Assembly (NCBI RefSeq): GCF_040719145.1
Contig: NZ_JBFDUZ010000008.1
Coordinates: forward strand, 1 to 64,000
Direction of reading: 5' to 3'
DNA length: 64,000 bases
Source of the DNA: Paenibacillus sp. JQZ6Y-1
GTDB lineage: Bacteria > Bacillota > Bacilli > Paenibacillales > Paenibacillaceae
Shown: piece by piece, positions 37,015-49,132 of the stretch
Layout: the number at the start of each line of letters is the position of its first letter
Position numbering within the stretch: the stretch's first letter is position 1
Made by a program: the position numbers and the translations under genes
Notes under the pieces: generated by a model
Seen by the model: the letters and a program-made list of their open reading frames with translations, nothing else
Told to the model about the DNA's origin: nothing
The model's database searches: none

Positions 37015-40000
37015 TTGATAGACGTTAACAATTTCGAATTTATGAAAATTGGGCTTGCTTCCCCAGACAAAATTCGTTCTTGGTCCCGCGGAGAAGTTAA
37101 AAAACCGGAGACAATCAACTACCGTACGCTCAAACCGGAAAAGGACGGTCTGTTCTGCGAACGCATTTTCGGACCAACCAAAGACTGGGAGTGCCATTGC
37201 GGTAAATACAAACGCGTACGTTACAAAGGGGTCGTTTGTGACCGTTGTGGCGTTGAAGTAACACGCGCTAAAGTACGTCGTGAGCGCATGGGTCATATCG
37301 AACTGGCAGCACCTGTATCGCATATCTGGTACTTCAAAGGTATCCCGAGCCGTATGGGTCTGGCACTGGACATGTCCCCACGTTCCCTGGAAGAAGTTAT
37401 TTACTTTGCATCCTACGTTGTTACCGATCCAGGCGAGACACCACTGGAAAAGAAACAACTGCTGTCCGAAAAAGAATACCGCAGCTACCGTGAAAAATAC
37501 GGCTACGGATTCCAAGCAGGCATGGGTGCGGAAGCGATCAAAAAACTGCTTCAAGATCTCGATCTGGACAAAGAACTGGAATTCCTGCGTGAAGAGCTGC
37601 GTACTGCTCAAGGTCAACGTCGCAACCGTGCGATCAAACGCCTTGAAGTTATCGAAGCATTCCGTAATTCTGGCAACTCCCCAGATTGGATGATCATGGA
37701 CGTACTGCCGGTTATTCCACCGGAAATCCGTCCAATGGTACAGCTGGATGGCGGACGTTTTGCAACATCTGACCTGAATGATCTGTATCGTCGTGTTATC
37801 AACCGTAACAACCGTCTGAAACGCCTGCTTGATCTGGGCGCTCCTGACATTATCGTACAAAACGAGAAACGTATGCTGCAAGAAGCAGTCGATGCTCTGA
37901 TCGATAACGGTCGTCGTGGACGTCCAGTAACTGGTCCGGGTAACCGTCCTCTGAAATCCCTCAGCCACATGCTGAAAGGTAAACAGGGTCGTTTCCGTCA
38001 AAACTTGCTCGGTAAACGTGTCGACTATTCTGGTCGTTCGGTTATCGTCGTAGGTCCTTACCTGAAAATGTACCAATGTGGTCTTCCAAAAGAAATGGCA
38101 CTGGAACTGTTCAAGCCTTTCGTAATGAAAGAGCTGGTTAACAAAGGTCTGGCACACAACATCAAGAGTGCGAAGCGCAAGGTTGAACGCGTAAGCCCTG
38201 AGGTGTGGGACGTGCTGGAAGAAGTTATCAAAGAACATCCAGTTCTGCTGAACCGTGCACCGACGCTGCATAGACTCGGTATCCAAGCATTTGAACCGAT
38301 TCTGGTTGAAGGTCGCGCGATCCGTCTGCATCCACTCGTATGTACAGCATACAACGCTGACTTTGACGGTGACCAAATGGCGGTTCACGTTCCATTGTCT
38401 GCGGAAGCACAAGCGGAAGCACGCCTGCTGATGCTGGCATCCGGTAACATCTTGAACCCTAAAGACGGTAAACCGGTTGTTACACCATCCCAGGATATGG
38501 TCCTCGGCTCCTACTATCTGACTATGGATAACATGGAAGCCAAAGGCGCTGGTATGATTCTGCGTACCGTTAACGAAGCCGTATCCGCGTACCAACGTGG
38601 CACAGCTTCCCTGCATGCTCGTGTTGCTATTCCGGCAAGTGCACTGGGTAAAACCAGCTTCACTGACAAGCAGCAAACAGGTATGCTGATCACTACGGTT
38701 GGACGGATTATCTTTAACGAGATCTTCCCTGAGTCCTTCCCGTATATCAACGAACCAACTCGTGCCAACCTGTATCAAGGTATCCCGGATCACTACTTCA
38801 TCTATGAAAAAGGTACAAACGTACTGGAATTCATGAAGGCTGTTCCACAAACCGGCGCTGTCGGCAAAGAATACCTCGGTACAATCATTGCACGTTGCTT
38901 CGAGATCTACCATACAACATTGACTTCGGTCATTTTGGATAAAATCAAGCAACTGGGCTTCACGTATTCCACTCGTGCGGGTATTACCGTTGGTGTGGCA
39001 GACGTTGTCGTTCCACCGGAAAAAACCGCATTGCTGGCTGAATCCGATAAAAAAGTTGCTGTTATCACCAATCAGTACCGTCGTGGTCTGATTACAAATG
39101 AAGAGCGTTATGACCGTGTTATCGAAATTTGGTCCCGTACCAAAGACGAGCTGACTGACATCCTGATGAAATCGATGGATCGTTACAACTCCATCATGCT
39201 CATGGTTGACTCCAAAGCCCGTGGTAACAAATCGCAGATCACCCAGCTGGGCGGTATGCGTGGTCTGATGGCCAACCCATCCGGTCGGATCATCGAGCTC
39301 CCAATCAAATCGAACTTCCGTGAAGGTCTGACGGTACTCGAGTACTTCCTGTCTACTCACGGTGCGCGTAAAGGTCTGGCGGATACAGCCCTTCGTACGG
39401 CTGACTCCGGTTACCTGACTCGTCGTCTCGTAGACGTTGCCCAAGACGTAATCGTTCGCGAAGACGATTGCGGAACGGACAAAGGCTTTATCGTTGGACG
39501 TATCCAAGACGGTAAAGAGGTTATCGAGGATCTGTACGATCGTCTGGAAGGACGTTATTGCTTCGAAACTGTTCGTCACCCAGAAACTGGCGAAGTGATC
39601 GTTGGCCGCAACGAACTGATTGACTCCGATAAAGCGGAAGCAATCGTTGCAGCTGGCATCAACAAAGTACAGATTCGTTCCGTACTGAGCTGCCGTACCC
39701 GTCATGGCGTATGTAAAAAATGCTACGGTCGTAACTTGGCAACTGGTAAACACGTTGAGATCGGTGAAGCGGTTGGTATTATCGCTGCTCAATCCATCGG
39801 TGAACCAGGAACACAGCTCACCATGCGTACATTCCACACCGGCGGTGTTGCCGGAGACGATATTACACAAGGTTTGCCGCGTATCCAAGAGCTGTTTGAA
39901 GCCCGTAACCCTAAAGGTCAGGCGACAATCAGTGAGATCGACGGCGTCGTGAAAGAAATCCGTGAAGCTAAAGACCGTCGTGAGATCGAGGTTGAAGGTG

Positions 40001-40629
40001 AAGCGGAAACAAAAGTTTACTCCGTTACCTACGGTTCCCGCCTGAGAGTAAGAGAAGGCATGGAAATCGAAGCAGGGGACGAGCTGACTGATGGTTCGAT
40101 CGACCCGAAAGAAATGCTGCGTATCAAAGGTATCCGTGGCGTTCAAAACTACATCCTGCAAGAAGTACAACGCGTATATCGTAACCAGGGTGTAGAAATC
40201 AACGATAAACACGTTGAAGTTATGATCAGACAGATGCTGCGCAAAATCCGTATCGTCGATAACGGGGAAACAACGCTGCTGCCAGGTTCATTTGTCGACA
40301 TCTACGAATACGAAGATGCTAACAAAGTGGCAATTATTGCTGACCGTGAGCCAGCCGTTGCGAAACCAGTATTGCTCGGTATTACCAAAGCATCTCTGGA
40401 AACTGACTCCTTCCTGTCTGCTGCATCCTTCCAGGAGACTACTCGTGTCCTGACTGATGCTGCAATCAAAGGTAAAGTCGACAAACTGCTCGGTCTGAAA
40501 GAGAACGTTATTATCGGTAAGCTGATTCCTGCTGGTACAGGTATGAACCGTTACCGCAGCGTTCAATTTGAAGAGCCGGAACAAATCGAAGGAAACGAAG
40601 AGAATCTGGAGACTGTAACGGTCGAGTAG
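37015..40629 (+). CDS. rpoC: DNA-directed RNA polymerase subunit beta'
   Basis: The other catalytic core subunit. The N-terminal zinc finger is [20 protein letters not shown]. The active-site loop NADFDGDQM has its three magnesium-binding Asp at 449, 451 and 453. The second zinc site is [13 protein letters not shown]. The bridge helix and trigger loop are present ([16 protein letters not shown]). The length, 1204 residues, is normal for Bacillota. TTG 37015 follows AGGAGGGGTG. A long open frame opposite this gene is a codon-bias shadow. Confidence 0.99.
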   Translation: MIDVNNFEFMKIGLASPDKIRSWSRGEVKKPETINYRTLKPEKDGLFCERIFGPTKDWECHCGKYKRVRYKGVVCDRCGVEVTRAKVRRERMGHIELAAPVSHIWYFKGIPSRMGLALDMSPRSLEEVIYFASYVVTDPGETPLEKKQLLSEKEYRSYREKYGYGFQAGMGAEAIKKLLQDLDLDKELEFLREELRTAQGQRRNRAIKRLEVIEAFRNSGNSPDWMIMDVLPVIPPEIRPMVQLDGGRFATSDLNDLYRRVINRNNRLKRLLDLGAPDIIVQNEKRMLQEAVDALIDNGRRGRPVTGPGNRPLKSLSHMLKGKQGRFRQNLLGKRVDYSGRSVIVVGPYLKMYQCGLPKEMALELFKPFVMKELVNKGLAHNIKSAKRKVERVSPEVWDVLEEVIKEHPVLLNRAPTLHRLGIQAFEPILVEGRAIRLHPLVCTAYNADFDGDQMAVHVPLSAEAQAEARLLMLASGNILNPKDGKPVVTPSQDMVLGSYYLTMDNMEAKGAGMILRTVNEAVSAYQRGTASLHARVAIPASALGKTSFTDKQQTGMLITTVGRIIFNEIFPESFPYINEPTRANLYQGIPDHYFIYEKGTNVLEFMKAVPQTGAVGKEYLGTIIARCFEIYHTTLTSVILDKIKQLGFTYSTRAGITVGVADVVVPPEKTALLAESDKKVAVITNQYRRGLITNEERYDRVIEIWSRTKDELTDILMKSMDRYNSIMLMVDSKARGNKSQITQLGGMRGLMANPSGRIIELPIKSNFREGLTVLEYFLSTHGARKGLADTALRTADSGYLTRRLVDVAQDVIVREDDCGTDKGFIVGRIQDGKEVIEDLYDRLEGRYCFETVRHPETGEVIVGRNELIDSDKAEAIVAAGINKVQIRSVLSCRTRHGVCKKCYGRNLATGKHVEIGEAVGIIAAQSIGEPGTQLTMRTFHTGGVAGDDITQGLPRIQELFEARNPKGQATISEIDGVVKEIREAKDRREIEVEGEAETKVYSVTYGSRLRVREGMEIEAGDELTDGSIDPKEMLRIKGIRGVQNYILQEVQRVYRNQGVEINDKHVEVMIRQMLRKIRIVDNGETTLLPGSFVDIYEYEDANKVAIIADREPAVAKPVLLGITKASLETDSFLSAASFQETTRVLTDAAIKGKVDKLLGLKENVIIGKLIPAGTGMNRYRSVQFEEPEQIEGNEENLETVTVE

Positions 40630-40711
40630 TAGATCTACAGCTTGCTGCTGTGCATACGGCAGCAGGTTATTGGTAACTTCAGTTTATGAAGCTGCCAACA
40701 CAGAATAGAGT

Positions 40712-40747
40712 CTGACCAGAAAGAAGAGCAATCCTTTTTCTGGTCGG
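40712..40747 (+). terminator. Hairpin after rpoC, probable terminator
   Basis: An 11-bp stem (CTGACCAGAAA with TTTCTGGTCGG, one G-U) lies about 80 bases after rpoC. Only a weak T tract follows (GCTTCCGTTTT). A second small hairpin (GCTGCTG/CGGCAGC) lies at about 40642-40663. Confidence 0.5.
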
Positions 40748-40820
40748 GCTTCCGTTTTGTGGTTGATAATGAAATGGGAACTGAAACGAAATAATCTTTT
40801 CGCTACAATTGATTTATGTA

Positions 40821-40850
40821 TTGACACCTTGCCTATGATAATGCTACTAT
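40821..40850 (+). promoter_or_regulatory. Sigma-A promoter of the str operon
   Basis: A consensus TTGACA, an 18-base spacer and TACTAT lie about 55 bases before the L7Ae-family gene. Confidence 0.75.
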
Positions 40851-40905
40851 AGCAAAGGTGCGTGAGTAGAACGTTGATCCCTGTTCTTTTGGAGGGAATC
40901 GTAAG

Positions 40906-41154
40906 ATGACTAATGATAAAGGATTACAGGATGCCCGCATCAAGATTGGCACGAAGCAGACAATGCGGATGGTCGAACTTGGACAGGCTGAAGAAGTCTA
41001 TGTTGCGCAGGATGCAGAACAGCATCTGATCACCCGAATCGTACAGCTTTGCAACAAACATTCCGTCAAAGTCACCTATGTGGAGACGATGAAGGAACTG
41101 GGCAAAGCATGCGGTATCGAAGTGGGCAGTGCGATGGCTGTCATTCTTAAATAA
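40906..41154 (+). CDS. rplGB: L7Ae-family ribosomal protein (YbxF type)
   Basis: A small kink-turn RNA-binding protein of 82 residues. The L7Ae core is visible: GTKQTMRMVELGQAEEVYVAQDA, CNKHSVKVTYVETMKELGKACGIEVG and the C-terminal AMAVIL. In B. subtilis the homologue in this position (between rpoC and rpsL) binds K-turns and associates with the ribosome. TTGGAGGGAATC precedes the ATG. It opens the str operon; rpsL follows after 137 bases without a clear terminator. Confidence 0.93.
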   Translation: MTNDKGLQDARIKIGTKQTMRMVELGQAEEVYVAQDAEQHLITRIVQLCNKHSVKVTYVETMKELGKACGIEVGSAMAVILK

Positions 41155-41291
41155 AGGAAGTCAGGAACGTTTTTGCAGGTCGTATGGCAGGCAAGAACTT
41201 TTCATTTGCTCTTTTATGAACCGCCTGGGTCTGTGGGCTTAACAGACGGTTTACAAAAGTGCCAAACATATTGGAAGGAGGTGGCAATACA

Positions 41292-41711
41292 ATGCCAACT
41301 ATTAATCAATTGGTCCGTAAAGGACGTCAAGCGAAAATCGAGAAATCGAAATCTCCTGCACTGCAAAAAGGGTTTAACGCTCTGAAACGTCAAGAGACAA
41401 ACCTGAGTGCTCCACAAAAACGTGGTGTCTGCACTCGTGTAGGTACGATGACTCCGAAAAAACCGAACTCCGCGCTTCGTAAGTATGCTCGTGTACGTTT
41501 AACTAACCGTATCGAGGTTACTGCTTACATTCCAGGTATCGGTCATAACCTTCAAGAGCACAGCGTAGTACTCGTACGCGGTGGCCGGGTTAAAGACTTA
41601 CCAGGGGTTCGTTATCATATCGTTCGTGGCGCACTGGATACTGCTGGTGTTAACAACCGCATGCAAGCTCGCTCGAAATATGGTACAAAACGTCCAAAAG
41701 AGAAAAAGTAA
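41292..41711 (+). CDS. rpsL: 30S ribosomal protein S12
   Basis: Decoding-centre protein. The streptomycin-related lysines are wild type, in [17 protein letters not shown] and [11 protein letters not shown]. The N-terminal extension that threads through the 30S body is basic ([18 protein letters not shown]). The length is 139 residues. ATG 41292 follows GGAAGGAGGTG. It is the first classical gene of the str operon rpsL-rpsG-fusA-tuf. Confidence 0.99.
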   Translation: MPTINQLVRKGRQAKIEKSKSPALQKGFNALKRQETNLSAPQKRGVCTRVGTMTPKKPNSALRKYARVRLTNRIEVTAYIPGIGHNLQEHSVVLVRGGRVKDLPGVRYHIVRGALDTAGVNNRMQARSKYGTKRPKEKK

Positions 41712-41760
41712 TTCGCTAGCGCAGATCACTGCGCTGCATAATTGAGAAAGGGGGATAACC

Positions 41761-42231
41761 ATGCCAAGAAAAGGTCCAGTTACCAAAAGAGACGTGCTGC
41801 CTGATCCGGTTTATAACAGCAAACTTGTTACACGCCTGATCAACCGCGTCATGATCGACGGAAAACGTGGAGTTGCTCAAAGCATTCTTTATAACGCGTT
41901 CAACCTGATTCAAGAACGCACAGGAAATGATCCTATGGAAGTATTCGAGGCGGCAATCAAGAACATCATGCCGGTTCTCGAAGTTAAAGCTCGCCGTGTC
42001 GGTGGTGCTAACTATCAAGTACCTATCGAAGTTAAGCCGGAGAGACGTACTTCTTTGGGTCTGCGTTGGCTCGTAAACTACTCCCGCAACCGCGGCGAGA
42101 AAACAATGGAAGAGCGTCTGGCTGCTGAAATCATCGACGCATCCAACAACACTGGCGCATCCGTTAAAAAACGCGAAGACACACACAAAATGGCTGAAGC
42201 GAACAAAGCGTTTGCTCACTACCGCTGGTAG
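41761..42231 (+). CDS. rpsG: 30S ribosomal protein S7
   Basis: Primary 16S-binding protein that nucleates the 30S head and contacts E-site tRNA. The family start [20 protein letters not shown] and the [14 protein letters not shown] segment are clear. The length, 156 residues, is standard for Bacillota. GAAAGGGGG precedes the ATG. It lies 49 bases after rpsL. In enteric bacteria S7 represses this operon; no such site was identified here. Confidence 0.99.
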   Translation: MPRKGPVTKRDVLPDPVYNSKLVTRLINRVMIDGKRGVAQSILYNAFNLIQERTGNDPMEVFEAAIKNIMPVLEVKARRVGGANYQVPIEVKPERRTSLGLRWLVNYSRNRGEKTMEERLAAEIIDASNNTGASVKKREDTHKMAEANKAFAHYRW

Positions 42232-42281
42232 GATTCAAGCCTATTTTCAAAAATTCATATTTTTGAAGGGAGTACCTATTC

Positions 42282-44354
42282 ATGGCAAGAGAGTTCTCCT
42301 TGAAAAATACACGTAACATTGGTATCATGGCACACATTGATGCCGGTAAAACAACCACTACAGAACGTATCCTGTTCTACACAGGCCGTACGCACAAAAT
42401 CGGTGAAGTTCACGAAGGTGCTGCGACTATGGACTGGATGGAGCAGGAGCAAGAGCGTGGTATCACTATCACGTCTGCTGCGACAACTGCACAGTGGAAG
42501 GGCCACCGCGTTAATATCATTGATACTCCAGGTCACGTTGACTTCACAGTTGAAGTTGAACGTTCCCTGCGTGTATTGGACGGGGCCGTAGGCGTATTTA
42601 GTGCGAAAGAGGGCGTAGAGCCACAATCCGAGACTGTTTGGAGACAAGCAGACCGTTATGGCGTACCTCGTATCGCTTATGTCAATAAAATGGATATCAT
42701 TGGTGCAGACTACCTGAATGTTGTTAAAGACATGCGCGATCGTCTGCAAGCAAACGCTGTTGCCATTCAACTGCCTATCGGCGCTGAAAACGACTTCGTT
42801 GGTATCATTGATATCGTTGAAATGAAAGCTATCCAGTACAAAGATGATCTGGGTAAAGATCCGGTAGATATCGAGATCCCAGCCGATCTGAAAGATACTG
42901 TTGAAGAGCTTCGCATGGAACTGGTAGAGAAAGTTGCAGAACTGGACGAAGACCTGATGATGAAATACCTGGAAGGCGAAGAACTGACGATCGATGAGAT
43001 CAAAGGCGCTTTGCGTAAAGGTGTTTGTGATGTTAAGATCTTCCCAGTAATCTGTGGTTCCTCTTACCGTAACAAAGGTGTTCAGCCTATGCTGGATGCT
43101 GTCATCGACTACCTGCCGTCTCCACTGGATGTACCGGCGATCAAAGGTGAACTCGAAGACGGTACAGAAGAAGTTCGTCATTCTTCGGATGAAGATCCTT
43201 TCTCTGCACTGGCGTTCAAAATCATGACCGACCCTTATGTTGGTAAACTGACATTCTTCCGTGTATACTCTGGTGTACTGCAATCCGGTTCTTACGTAGT
43301 GAATGCCACTAAAGGCAAACGCGAACGTATCGGTCGTATTCTGCAAATGCACGCCAACAGCCGTGAAGAAATCAGCGTAGTTTACGCTGGTGACATTGCT
43401 GCAGCTGTAGGTTTGAAAGATACAGGAACAGGTGATACACTGTGTGATGAGAAAAACCCGATCATTCTGGAGTCTATGAACTTCCCTGATCCGGTTATCG
43501 AAATCGCTGTAGAACCTAAAACCAAAGCAGACCAAGATAAAATGGCAACTGCTCTGGGTAAACTGACAGAAGAAGATCCTACTCTGCGCGCTTCGACTAA
43601 CGAAGAAACAGGACAAACCATCCTAGCAGGTATGGGTGAGCTTCACCTTGATATCATCATCGACCGTATGCGTCGTGAGTTCAAGGTTGAAACGAACGTA
43701 GGTCAACCTCAGGTTGCTTATCGTGAAACTTTCCGTCAGCCAGCTCGCGTCGAAGGTAAATTCGTACGTCAATCCGGTGGTCGTGGTCAATACGGTCACG
43801 TATGGGTTGAATTCGAACCTCTCGAAGCAGGTACTGGTAACCAATTCGAAAGCAAAATCGTCGGTGGTTCCGTACCAAGAGAATATGTTGGTCCTGCACT
43901 CGCAGGTATCGAGGAGCAAATGAAGAACGGTGTTCTTGCAGGCTTCCCGGTTGTAGACGTAAAAGCTACAGTTGTAGACGGATCTTATCATGATGTCGAT
44001 TCCAACGAGATGGCATTTAAAATTGCCGGTTCGATGGCATTGAAATCCGCAAAAGACAAGTGTAAACCTGTCCTGCTGGAGCCAATCATGAAAGTTGAAG
44101 TTACAGTACCAGAAGAGTACATGGGTGACGTAATGGGTATGCTGAACTCCCGTCGCGGCCGTATCGAAGGTATGGATTCCCGCAGCGGTACTCAAATTAT
44201 CCGTGCTAAAGTACCTCTGTCCGAAATGTTTGGTTATTCCACAACACTTCGTTCCGGTACACAAGGACGCGGCGTGTTCTCCATGGAACTTTCTCACTAC
44301 GAAGAAGTGCCTAAGAGCATTGCTGAAGCAGTTAGTGCAAAAGCTAACGGCTAA
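42282..44354 (+). CDS. fusA: Elongation factor G
   Basis: GTPase that drives translocation. The G domain has the P-loop [21 protein letters not shown] and NKMD. Domains II to V follow, ending with the [27 protein letters not shown] region of domain V. The length, 690 residues, is normal. AAGGGAGTACC precedes the ATG. It is followed by a hairpin-containing gap before tuf. Confidence 0.99.
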   Translation: MAREFSLKNTRNIGIMAHIDAGKTTTTERILFYTGRTHKIGEVHEGAATMDWMEQEQERGITITSAATTAQWKGHRVNIIDTPGHVDFTVEVERSLRVLDGAVGVFSAKEGVEPQSETVWRQADRYGVPRIAYVNKMDIIGADYLNVVKDMRDRLQANAVAIQLPIGAENDFVGIIDIVEMKAIQYKDDLGKDPVDIEIPADLKDTVEELRMELVEKVAELDEDLMMKYLEGEELTIDEIKGALRKGVCDVKIFPVICGSSYRNKGVQPMLDAVIDYLPSPLDVPAIKGELEDGTEEVRHSSDEDPFSALAFKIMTDPYVGKLTFFRVYSGVLQSGSYVVNATKGKRERIGRILQMHANSREEISVVYAGDIAAAVGLKDTGTGDTLCDEKNPIILESMNFPDPVIEIAVEPKTKADQDKMATALGKLTEEDPTLRASTNEETGQTILAGMGELHLDIIIDRMRREFKVETNVGQPQVAYRETFRQPARVEGKFVRQSGGRGQYGHVWVEFEPLEAGTGNQFESKIVGGSVPREYVGPALAGIEEQMKNGVLAGFPVVDVKATVVDGSYHDVDSNEMAFKIAGSMALKSAKDKCKPVLLEPIMKVEVTVPEEYMGDVMGMLNSRRGRIEGMDSRSGTQIIRAKVPLSEMFGYSTTLRSGTQGRGVFSMELSHYEEVPKSIAEAVSAKANG

Positions 44355-44379
44355 TACGCCCAACTTTGTTTTTACCTAT

Positions 44380-44423
44380 GGGATGTAGAGAGAGCGGCTT
44401 GACCGCTTTCTTCCATACATTCC
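44380..44423 (+). promoter_or_regulatory. Hairpin between fusA and tuf
   Basis: An imperfect stem of about 18 pairs: GGGATGTA with TACATTCC outside, and GAGAGAGCGG with CCGCTTTCTT inside (G-U pairs included), around a CTTGA loop. No T run follows. It could protect or attenuate the tuf message. Confidence 0.7.
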
Positions 44424-44472
44424 GTACTTAATATCAATACACAACACTACCTTTAAGGAGGAAATGTTTAAA

Positions 44473-45663
44473 ATGGCTAAAGCTAAATTTGAACGTAATA
44501 AACCGCACGTTAACATCGGTACTATCGGTCACGTCGATCATGGTAAAACAACTCTGACAGCTGCAATCACTACTGTACTGTCCAAAACTTATGGCGGTGC
44601 TGCTGTAGCATTCGACCAAATCGATAAAGCACCAGAAGAGCGCGAGCGCGGTATCACAATCTCTACTGCACACGTAGAGTACGAAACTCCTAACCGTCAC
44701 TACGCACACGTAGACTGCCCAGGTCACGCCGACTATGTTAAAAACATGATCACTGGCGCGGCTCAAATGGACGGAGCAATCCTGGTTGTATCCGCAGCTG
44801 ACGGCCCAATGCCACAAACTCGTGAGCACATCCTGCTGTCCCGTCAAGTAGGTGTTCCTTACATCGTCGTATTCCTGAACAAATGTGATATGGTTGAAGA
44901 CGAAGAGCTGCTGGAACTGGTTGAAATGGAAGTTCGCGATCTGCTGAGCGAATATGAATTCCCAGGCGACGACACTCCAATCACTCGTGGTTCTGCTCGT
45001 GAAGCACTGCAAAACCCTGATGGTGAGTGGGCTCAAAAAATCGTTCAAATGTTCGAAGAAATCGACACTTACATCCCAACTCCAGAACGCGAAACTGACA
45101 AGCCTTTCCTGATGCCTGTCGAGGACGTATTCTCCATCACTGGTCGTGGTACAGTTGCTACAGGCCGTGTAGAGCGTGGTGTGGTTAAAGTCGGCGATGA
45201 AATCGAAATCGTTGGTATCCACGAAGAAACTAAAAAATCCGTTGTTACGGGCGTAGAAATGTTCCGTAAATTGCTGGATTCCGCTCAAGCGGGTGACAAC
45301 ATCGGCGCACTGCTGCGTGGTGTTGATCGTACTCAAATCGAGCGTGGACAAGTACTGTCCAAACCGGGTTCCGTTAACCCACATACTGAGTTCTCCGCTC
45401 AAGTATACGTTCTGACAAAAGAAGAAGGTGGCCGTCACAAGCCTTTCTTCACTGGTTACCGTCCACAGTTCTACTTCCGTACAACTGACGTAACTGGCGT
45501 TATCTCCCTGCCAGAAGGTACTGAAATGGTTATGCCAGGTGACAACATCACTGTTAGCGTATCCCTGATCAACCCAATCGCGATCGAAGAAGGCACACGC
45601 TTTGCGATCCGCGAAGGCGGTCGTACAGTAGGCGCTGGTGCGGTTGCATCCATCTCCAAATAA
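44473..45663 (+). CDS. tuf: Elongation factor Tu
   Basis: Delivers aminoacyl-tRNA to the ribosome. The G domain has [18 protein letters not shown] and NKCD; domains II and III follow. The length is 396 residues when started at ATG 44473 (MAKAKFER). This start is 11 bases after AAGGAGG; the in-frame ATG 44464 would be only two bases from it and adds a non-conserved MFK. It is the last gene of the str operon and is followed by two hairpins and the S10 promoter. Confidence 0.98.
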   Translation: MAKAKFERNKPHVNIGTIGHVDHGKTTLTAAITTVLSKTYGGAAVAFDQIDKAPEERERGITISTAHVEYETPNRHYAHVDCPGHADYVKNMITGAAQMDGAILVVSAADGPMPQTREHILLSRQVGVPYIVVFLNKCDMVEDEELLELVEMEVRDLLSEYEFPGDDTPITRGSAREALQNPDGEWAQKIVQMFEEIDTYIPTPERETDKPFLMPVEDVFSITGRGTVATGRVERGVVKVGDEIEIVGIHEETKKSVVTGVEMFRKLLDSAQAGDNIGALLRGVDRTQIERGQVLSKPGSVNPHTEFSAQVYVLTKEEGGRHKPFFTGYRPQFYFRTTDVTGVISLPEGTEMVMPGDNITVSVSLINPIAIEEGTRFAIREGGRTVGAGAVASISK

Positions 45664-45664
45664 T

Positions 45665-45706
45665 AAATCTTTCCTGATCCGTCTTTTATAGACGAAGGAA
45701 GATTTT
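45665..45706 (+). terminator. Possible first terminator after tuf
   Basis: AAATCTTTCC pairs with GGAAGATTTT through one bulge, with a small GTC/GAC inner helix; four T end it. It is weaker than the hairpin about 55 bases downstream. Confidence 0.5.
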
Positions 45707-45761
45707 CAATAAGCAACAGTGTATTGTAACGAAGCAACAATGTATCCTAATCGAAAGTCCG

Positions 45762-45804
45762 ATAAGGTCTGCTTCCTTCATTGTGAAGCGGGCCTTATTT
45801 TTTT
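45762..45804 (+). terminator. Intrinsic terminator of the str operon
   Basis: A 14-bp stem (ATAAGGTCTGCTTC with GAAGCGGGCCTTAT, two G-U) has a nine-base loop and seven T. Confidence 0.9.
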
Positions 45805-45825
45805 ATGGAAAGTTTCAAAAAAGAC

Positions 45826-45855
45826 TTGCGTCAATACGGTCTCATCATATATAAT
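45826..45855 (+). promoter_or_regulatory. Sigma-A promoter of the S10 operon
   Basis: TTGCGT, an 18-base spacer and a consensus TATAAT. The leader to rpsJ is about 135 bases; no conserved leader structure was recognised. Confidence 0.8.
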
Positions 45856-45992
45856 AACTAATGTTGTGCTGAGACGTTGCGATGATGTGAGAGGTTACTG
45901 ACACACCCGGCTCCTTTGCCATGAGCGGTGCGGTCGGAAAATTTTCACGGAGTATGTCCGATAATAAATTGGGCGATAGAAGGAGGGACTAA

Positions 45993-46304
<312 letters not shown>

Positions 46305-46349
46305 TCCACATAGATTGTGGTACTACGGAAAGTAGAAAGAGGTGTCAAC

Positions 46350-46973
46350 ATGAAAGGTATCTTAGGAAGAAAACTGGGTATGACTCAAGTCTTTACCGCA
46401 GAAGGTAACGTCATTCCTGTAACGGTTATCGAAGCAGGCCCATGTGTGGTGCTGCAAAAGAAAGACCTGGAAAATGACGGATACGAAGCGGTACAAATCG
46501 GTTTTGCAGACAAGAAAGTAAGTCGTGCAAACAAACCGGAAGCAGGACATGCTACTAAAGCAAACACTGTGCCTAAGCGCTACGTTCGCGAAATTCGCGG
46601 TGTTGACCTCGCTAGTGTCGAGGTTGGCCAGGAACTGAAAGCAGATCTGTTTGCTGAAGGTGAATTCGTTGATGTAACGGGTATTTCTAAAGGTAAAGGT
46701 TTTGCCGGCGTTATCAAACGTTGGGGCCAAAGCCGCGGACCAATGTCCCACGGTTCCCGTTACCATCGTAGACCAGGTTCCATGGGTTCCATCCAGGCTA
46801 ACCGTGTACCAAAAGGTAAACGTCTGCCAGGACATATGGGTCATGATACAGTAACGATCCAACGTCTTGAAGTTATCCGCGTGGATGCTGAGCGTAACGT
46901 TATCCTTGTTAAAGGTTCCATCCCGGGCCCTAAAAACAGTTTCGTTAAAGTAAAAGAAACGGTGAAAAAATAA
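46350..46973 (+). CDS. rplC: 50S ribosomal protein L3
   Basis: Early-binding 50S protein whose extended loop reaches the peptidyl-transferase centre ([20 protein letters not shown]). The N-terminus [16 protein letters not shown] is typical. The length is 207 residues with start ATG 46350, placed by AAAGAGGTG; an in-frame GTG 33 bases upstream lacks a site. It is 45 bases after rpsJ and 25 before rplD. Confidence 0.98.
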   Translation: MKGILGRKLGMTQVFTAEGNVIPVTVIEAGPCVVLQKKDLENDGYEAVQIGFADKKVSRANKPEAGHATKANTVPKRYVREIRGVDLASVEVGQELKADLFAEGEFVDVTGISKGKGFAGVIKRWGQSRGPMSHGSRYHRRPGSMGSIQANRVPKGKRLPGHMGHDTVTIQRLEVIRVDAERNVILVKGSIPGPKNSFVKVKETVKK

Positions 46974-46998
46974 GTAAAAAAGAAAGGAGGAACATGAA

Positions 46999-47622
46999 AT
47001 GCCAAAAGTAGCACTTTATAGTATCGATGGTAGCCAAGTTGGCGAAATCGAATTGAGCGATTCCGTATTCGGTATCGAACCTAATGCTAGTGTGCTCCAC
47101 GATGCAGTTGTTATGCAACGCGCTTCCCTTCGTCTGGGTACTCACAAAGTTAAAGGACGTTCTGAAGTTCGCGGTGGTGGACGCAAACCTTGGAAACAAA
47201 AAGGAACTGGACGTGCCCGTCAGGGTTCTATCCGTTCTCCACAATGGAAAGGCGGCGGCGTAGTATTCGGACCGACTCCGCGTAGCTATGCTTTCAAACT
47301 GCCTAAAAAAGTTCGTCGTCTGGCGATCAAATCGGCTCTGTCTTCCAAAGTAATTGCTAACGAAATCATCGTTCTGGATGCTCTGACTCTGAACACTCCA
47401 AAAACGAAAGAATTCTTAGCGATTCTGAACAACCTGAAAGTAGACCGTAAAGCACTGATCGTTGCTCCGGAATACGACAACAATGTTGCTCTGTCCGCTC
47501 GTAACATCCCAGGCGTTAAATTTGTTGCAGCTGATGGTGTGAATGTTCTCGACGTGCTCGTTCACGACAAACTGATTCTGACTAAGGATGCAGTTCAGAA
47601 GGTACAGGAGGTGTTCGCGTAA
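46999..47622 (+). CDS. rplD: 50S ribosomal protein L4
   Basis: Lines the peptide exit tunnel with its long loop ([19 protein letters not shown], then SPQWKGGG); macrolide-related residues lie in that loop and look wild type. The length, 207 residues, is standard for Bacillota. AAAGGAGGAAC precedes the ATG. The stop codon shares one base with the rplW start (TAATG), so the two are coupled. No autogenous L4 site could be identified upstream of rpsJ. Confidence 0.98.
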   Translation: MPKVALYSIDGSQVGEIELSDSVFGIEPNASVLHDAVVMQRASLRLGTHKVKGRSEVRGGGRKPWKQKGTGRARQGSIRSPQWKGGGVVFGPTPRSYAFKLPKKVRRLAIKSALSSKVIANEIIVLDALTLNTPKTKEFLAILNNLKVDRKALIVAPEYDNNVALSARNIPGVKFVAADGVNVLDVLVHDKLILTKDAVQKVQEVFA

Positions 47623-47915
47623 TGAAGGATCCTCGTGATATCATTAAGCGTCCGGTAATTACTGAGCGCACTGCTGAGTATATGAGCGAATTGAAATATG
47701 CTTTCGAAGTAGACATTCGTTCTAACAAAACCGAAATCAAAAAGGCAATTGAAGAAATCTTCAAAGTGAAAGTGTCGAAAGTTAACACTCTTCGCATGCC
47801 TGCTAAACCAAAACGCTATGGTCGTTACAATGGCTATACTTCCGAATGGAAAAAAGCGATCGTAACATTGACTTCCGATAGCAAACCGCTAGAGTTTTTT
47901 GAATCTGTAGAGTAA
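47622..47915 (+). CDS. rplW: 50S ribosomal protein L23
   Basis: Sits at the tunnel exit and is the docking site for trigger factor and signal recognition particle. It starts [21 protein letters not shown] and contains the basic extended loop [19 protein letters not shown]. The length, 97 residues, is near the usual 95. An AGGAGG within the end of rplD serves as its ribosome-binding site. Confidence 0.98.
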   Translation: MKDPRDIIKRPVITERTAEYMSELKYAFEVDIRSNKTEIKKAIEEIFKVKVSKVNTLRMPAKPKRYGRYNGYTSEWKKAIVTLTSDSKPLEFFESVE

Positions 47916-47928
47916 GGAGGGACAACCT

Positions 47929-48759
47929 GTGCCTATTAAAAAGTACAAACCGACATCGCCGGCTCGTCGTAATATGAGTGTTTCTACATTCGAAGAGATT
48001 ACAACGAATCAACCGGAGAAAACGTTGCTGGCTCCGCTTTTCAAAAAAGCTGGTCGCAATAACCAAGGTAAAATTACAGTTCGTCACCACGGCGGCGGAC
48101 ACAAACGTAAATACCGTATCATCGACTTCAAACGTAACAAAGATGGAATACCAGGTCGCGTTGCTACAATCGAGTACGACCCGAACCGTACTTCCAACAT
48201 CGCGCTGCTGCACTATGCAGATGGTGAAAAACGTTATATCATCGCTCCAAAAGGCCTGAAAGTTGGAGATCAAGTATTCTCCGGCGCGGACGCTGATATC
48301 AAAATCGGTAACTCCCTTCCACTGGAAAACATTCCGGTTGGTACAGTTATCCACAACATCGAATTGAAACCAGGTAAAGGTGGTCAGCTGGTACGTGCAG
48401 CTGGTACGGAAGCCCAATTGCTTGGTAAAGAAGAAAAATACGTGTCTATCCGCCTGTCTTCCGGTGAAGTACGTCGTGTACTGAAAGTATGCCGCGCTAC
48501 AATCGGTTCCGTAGGTAACGAAGATCACGAATTGATCAAAATCGGTAAAGCTGGTCGTAACCGCTGGTTGGGCAAACGTCCACAAGTTCGAGGCGTAGTT
48601 ATGAACCCGAATGATCACCCACACGGTGGTGGTGAAGGTAAAGCTCCTATCGGTCGTAAATCTCCAATGTCGCCTTGGGGTAAACCAACTCTGGGTTACA
48701 AAACTCGTAAAAAAGGTAAAGCTTCCGATCAATACATCATTCGTCGCCGCACGAAGTAA
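47929..48759 (+). CDS. rplB: 50S ribosomal protein L2
   Basis: One of the largest 50S proteins; needed for subunit joining and peptidyl-transferase activity. The conserved C-terminal segment with the functional His ([20 protein letters not shown]) is intact. The N-terminal RNA-binding part has [17 protein letters not shown]. The length is 276 residues. GTG 47929 follows AAGGAGGGAC. Confidence 0.99.
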   Translation: MPIKKYKPTSPARRNMSVSTFEEITTNQPEKTLLAPLFKKAGRNNQGKITVRHHGGGHKRKYRIIDFKRNKDGIPGRVATIEYDPNRTSNIALLHYADGEKRYIIAPKGLKVGDQVFSGADADIKIGNSLPLENIPVGTVIHNIELKPGKGGQLVRAAGTEAQLLGKEEKYVSIRLSSGEVRRVLKVCRATIGSVGNEDHELIKIGKAGRNRWLGKRPQVRGVVMNPNDHPHGGGEGKAPIGRKSPMSPWGKPTLGYKTRKKGKASDQYIIRRRTK

Positions 48760-48818
48760 TAATCTTTGTGCGTGACTGATGTAACGGATTGACGAACAGT
48801 GAAGGGAGGATTCAATAT

Positions 48819-49097
48819 ATGAGCCGCAGTCTTAAAAAAGGTCCTTTCGTGGATGGATATCTGCTGAAAAAAGTAGAAGTTCTGGATGCCGACAGCAAAA
48901 AGGCAGTGATCAAAACATGGTCCCGTCGTTCTACAATTTTCCCACAATTCATCGGACATACATTTGCAGTCTATGATGGCCGCAAGCACGTGCCTGTATA
49001 CGTAACGGAAGATATGGTTGGACACAAACTCGGTGAGTTTGCACCAACACGTACGTACAAAGGTCACACTGACGATGACAGAAAAACAAGACGTTAA
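48819..49097 (+). CDS. rpsS: 30S ribosomal protein S19
   Basis: 30S head protein that forms intersubunit bridges with the 50S central protuberance. It starts [19 protein letters not shown] and contains [21 protein letters not shown]. The length is 92 residues. ATG 48819 follows GAAGGGAGG; an in-frame start 30 bases upstream has no site. It lies between rplB and rplV, as usual. Confidence 0.98.
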   Translation: MSRSLKKGPFVDGYLLKKVEVLDADSKKAVIKTWSRRSTIFPQFIGHTFAVYDGRKHVPVYVTEDMVGHKLGEFAPTRTYKGHTDDDRKTRR

Positions 49098-49132
49098 TAT
49101 AGAGTAGTAACAGTAAGAGAGGAGGTCACGCA

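Noticed and set aside
36871-40212. A 1113-codon open frame opposite rpoC, and similar frames opposite rpoB, fusA, tuf and clpC
   Set aside because: Strong codon bias in highly expressed genes removes stops from the antisense frame. The translations are Phe/Cys/His-rich and match no protein type, and no ribosome-binding sites are present.
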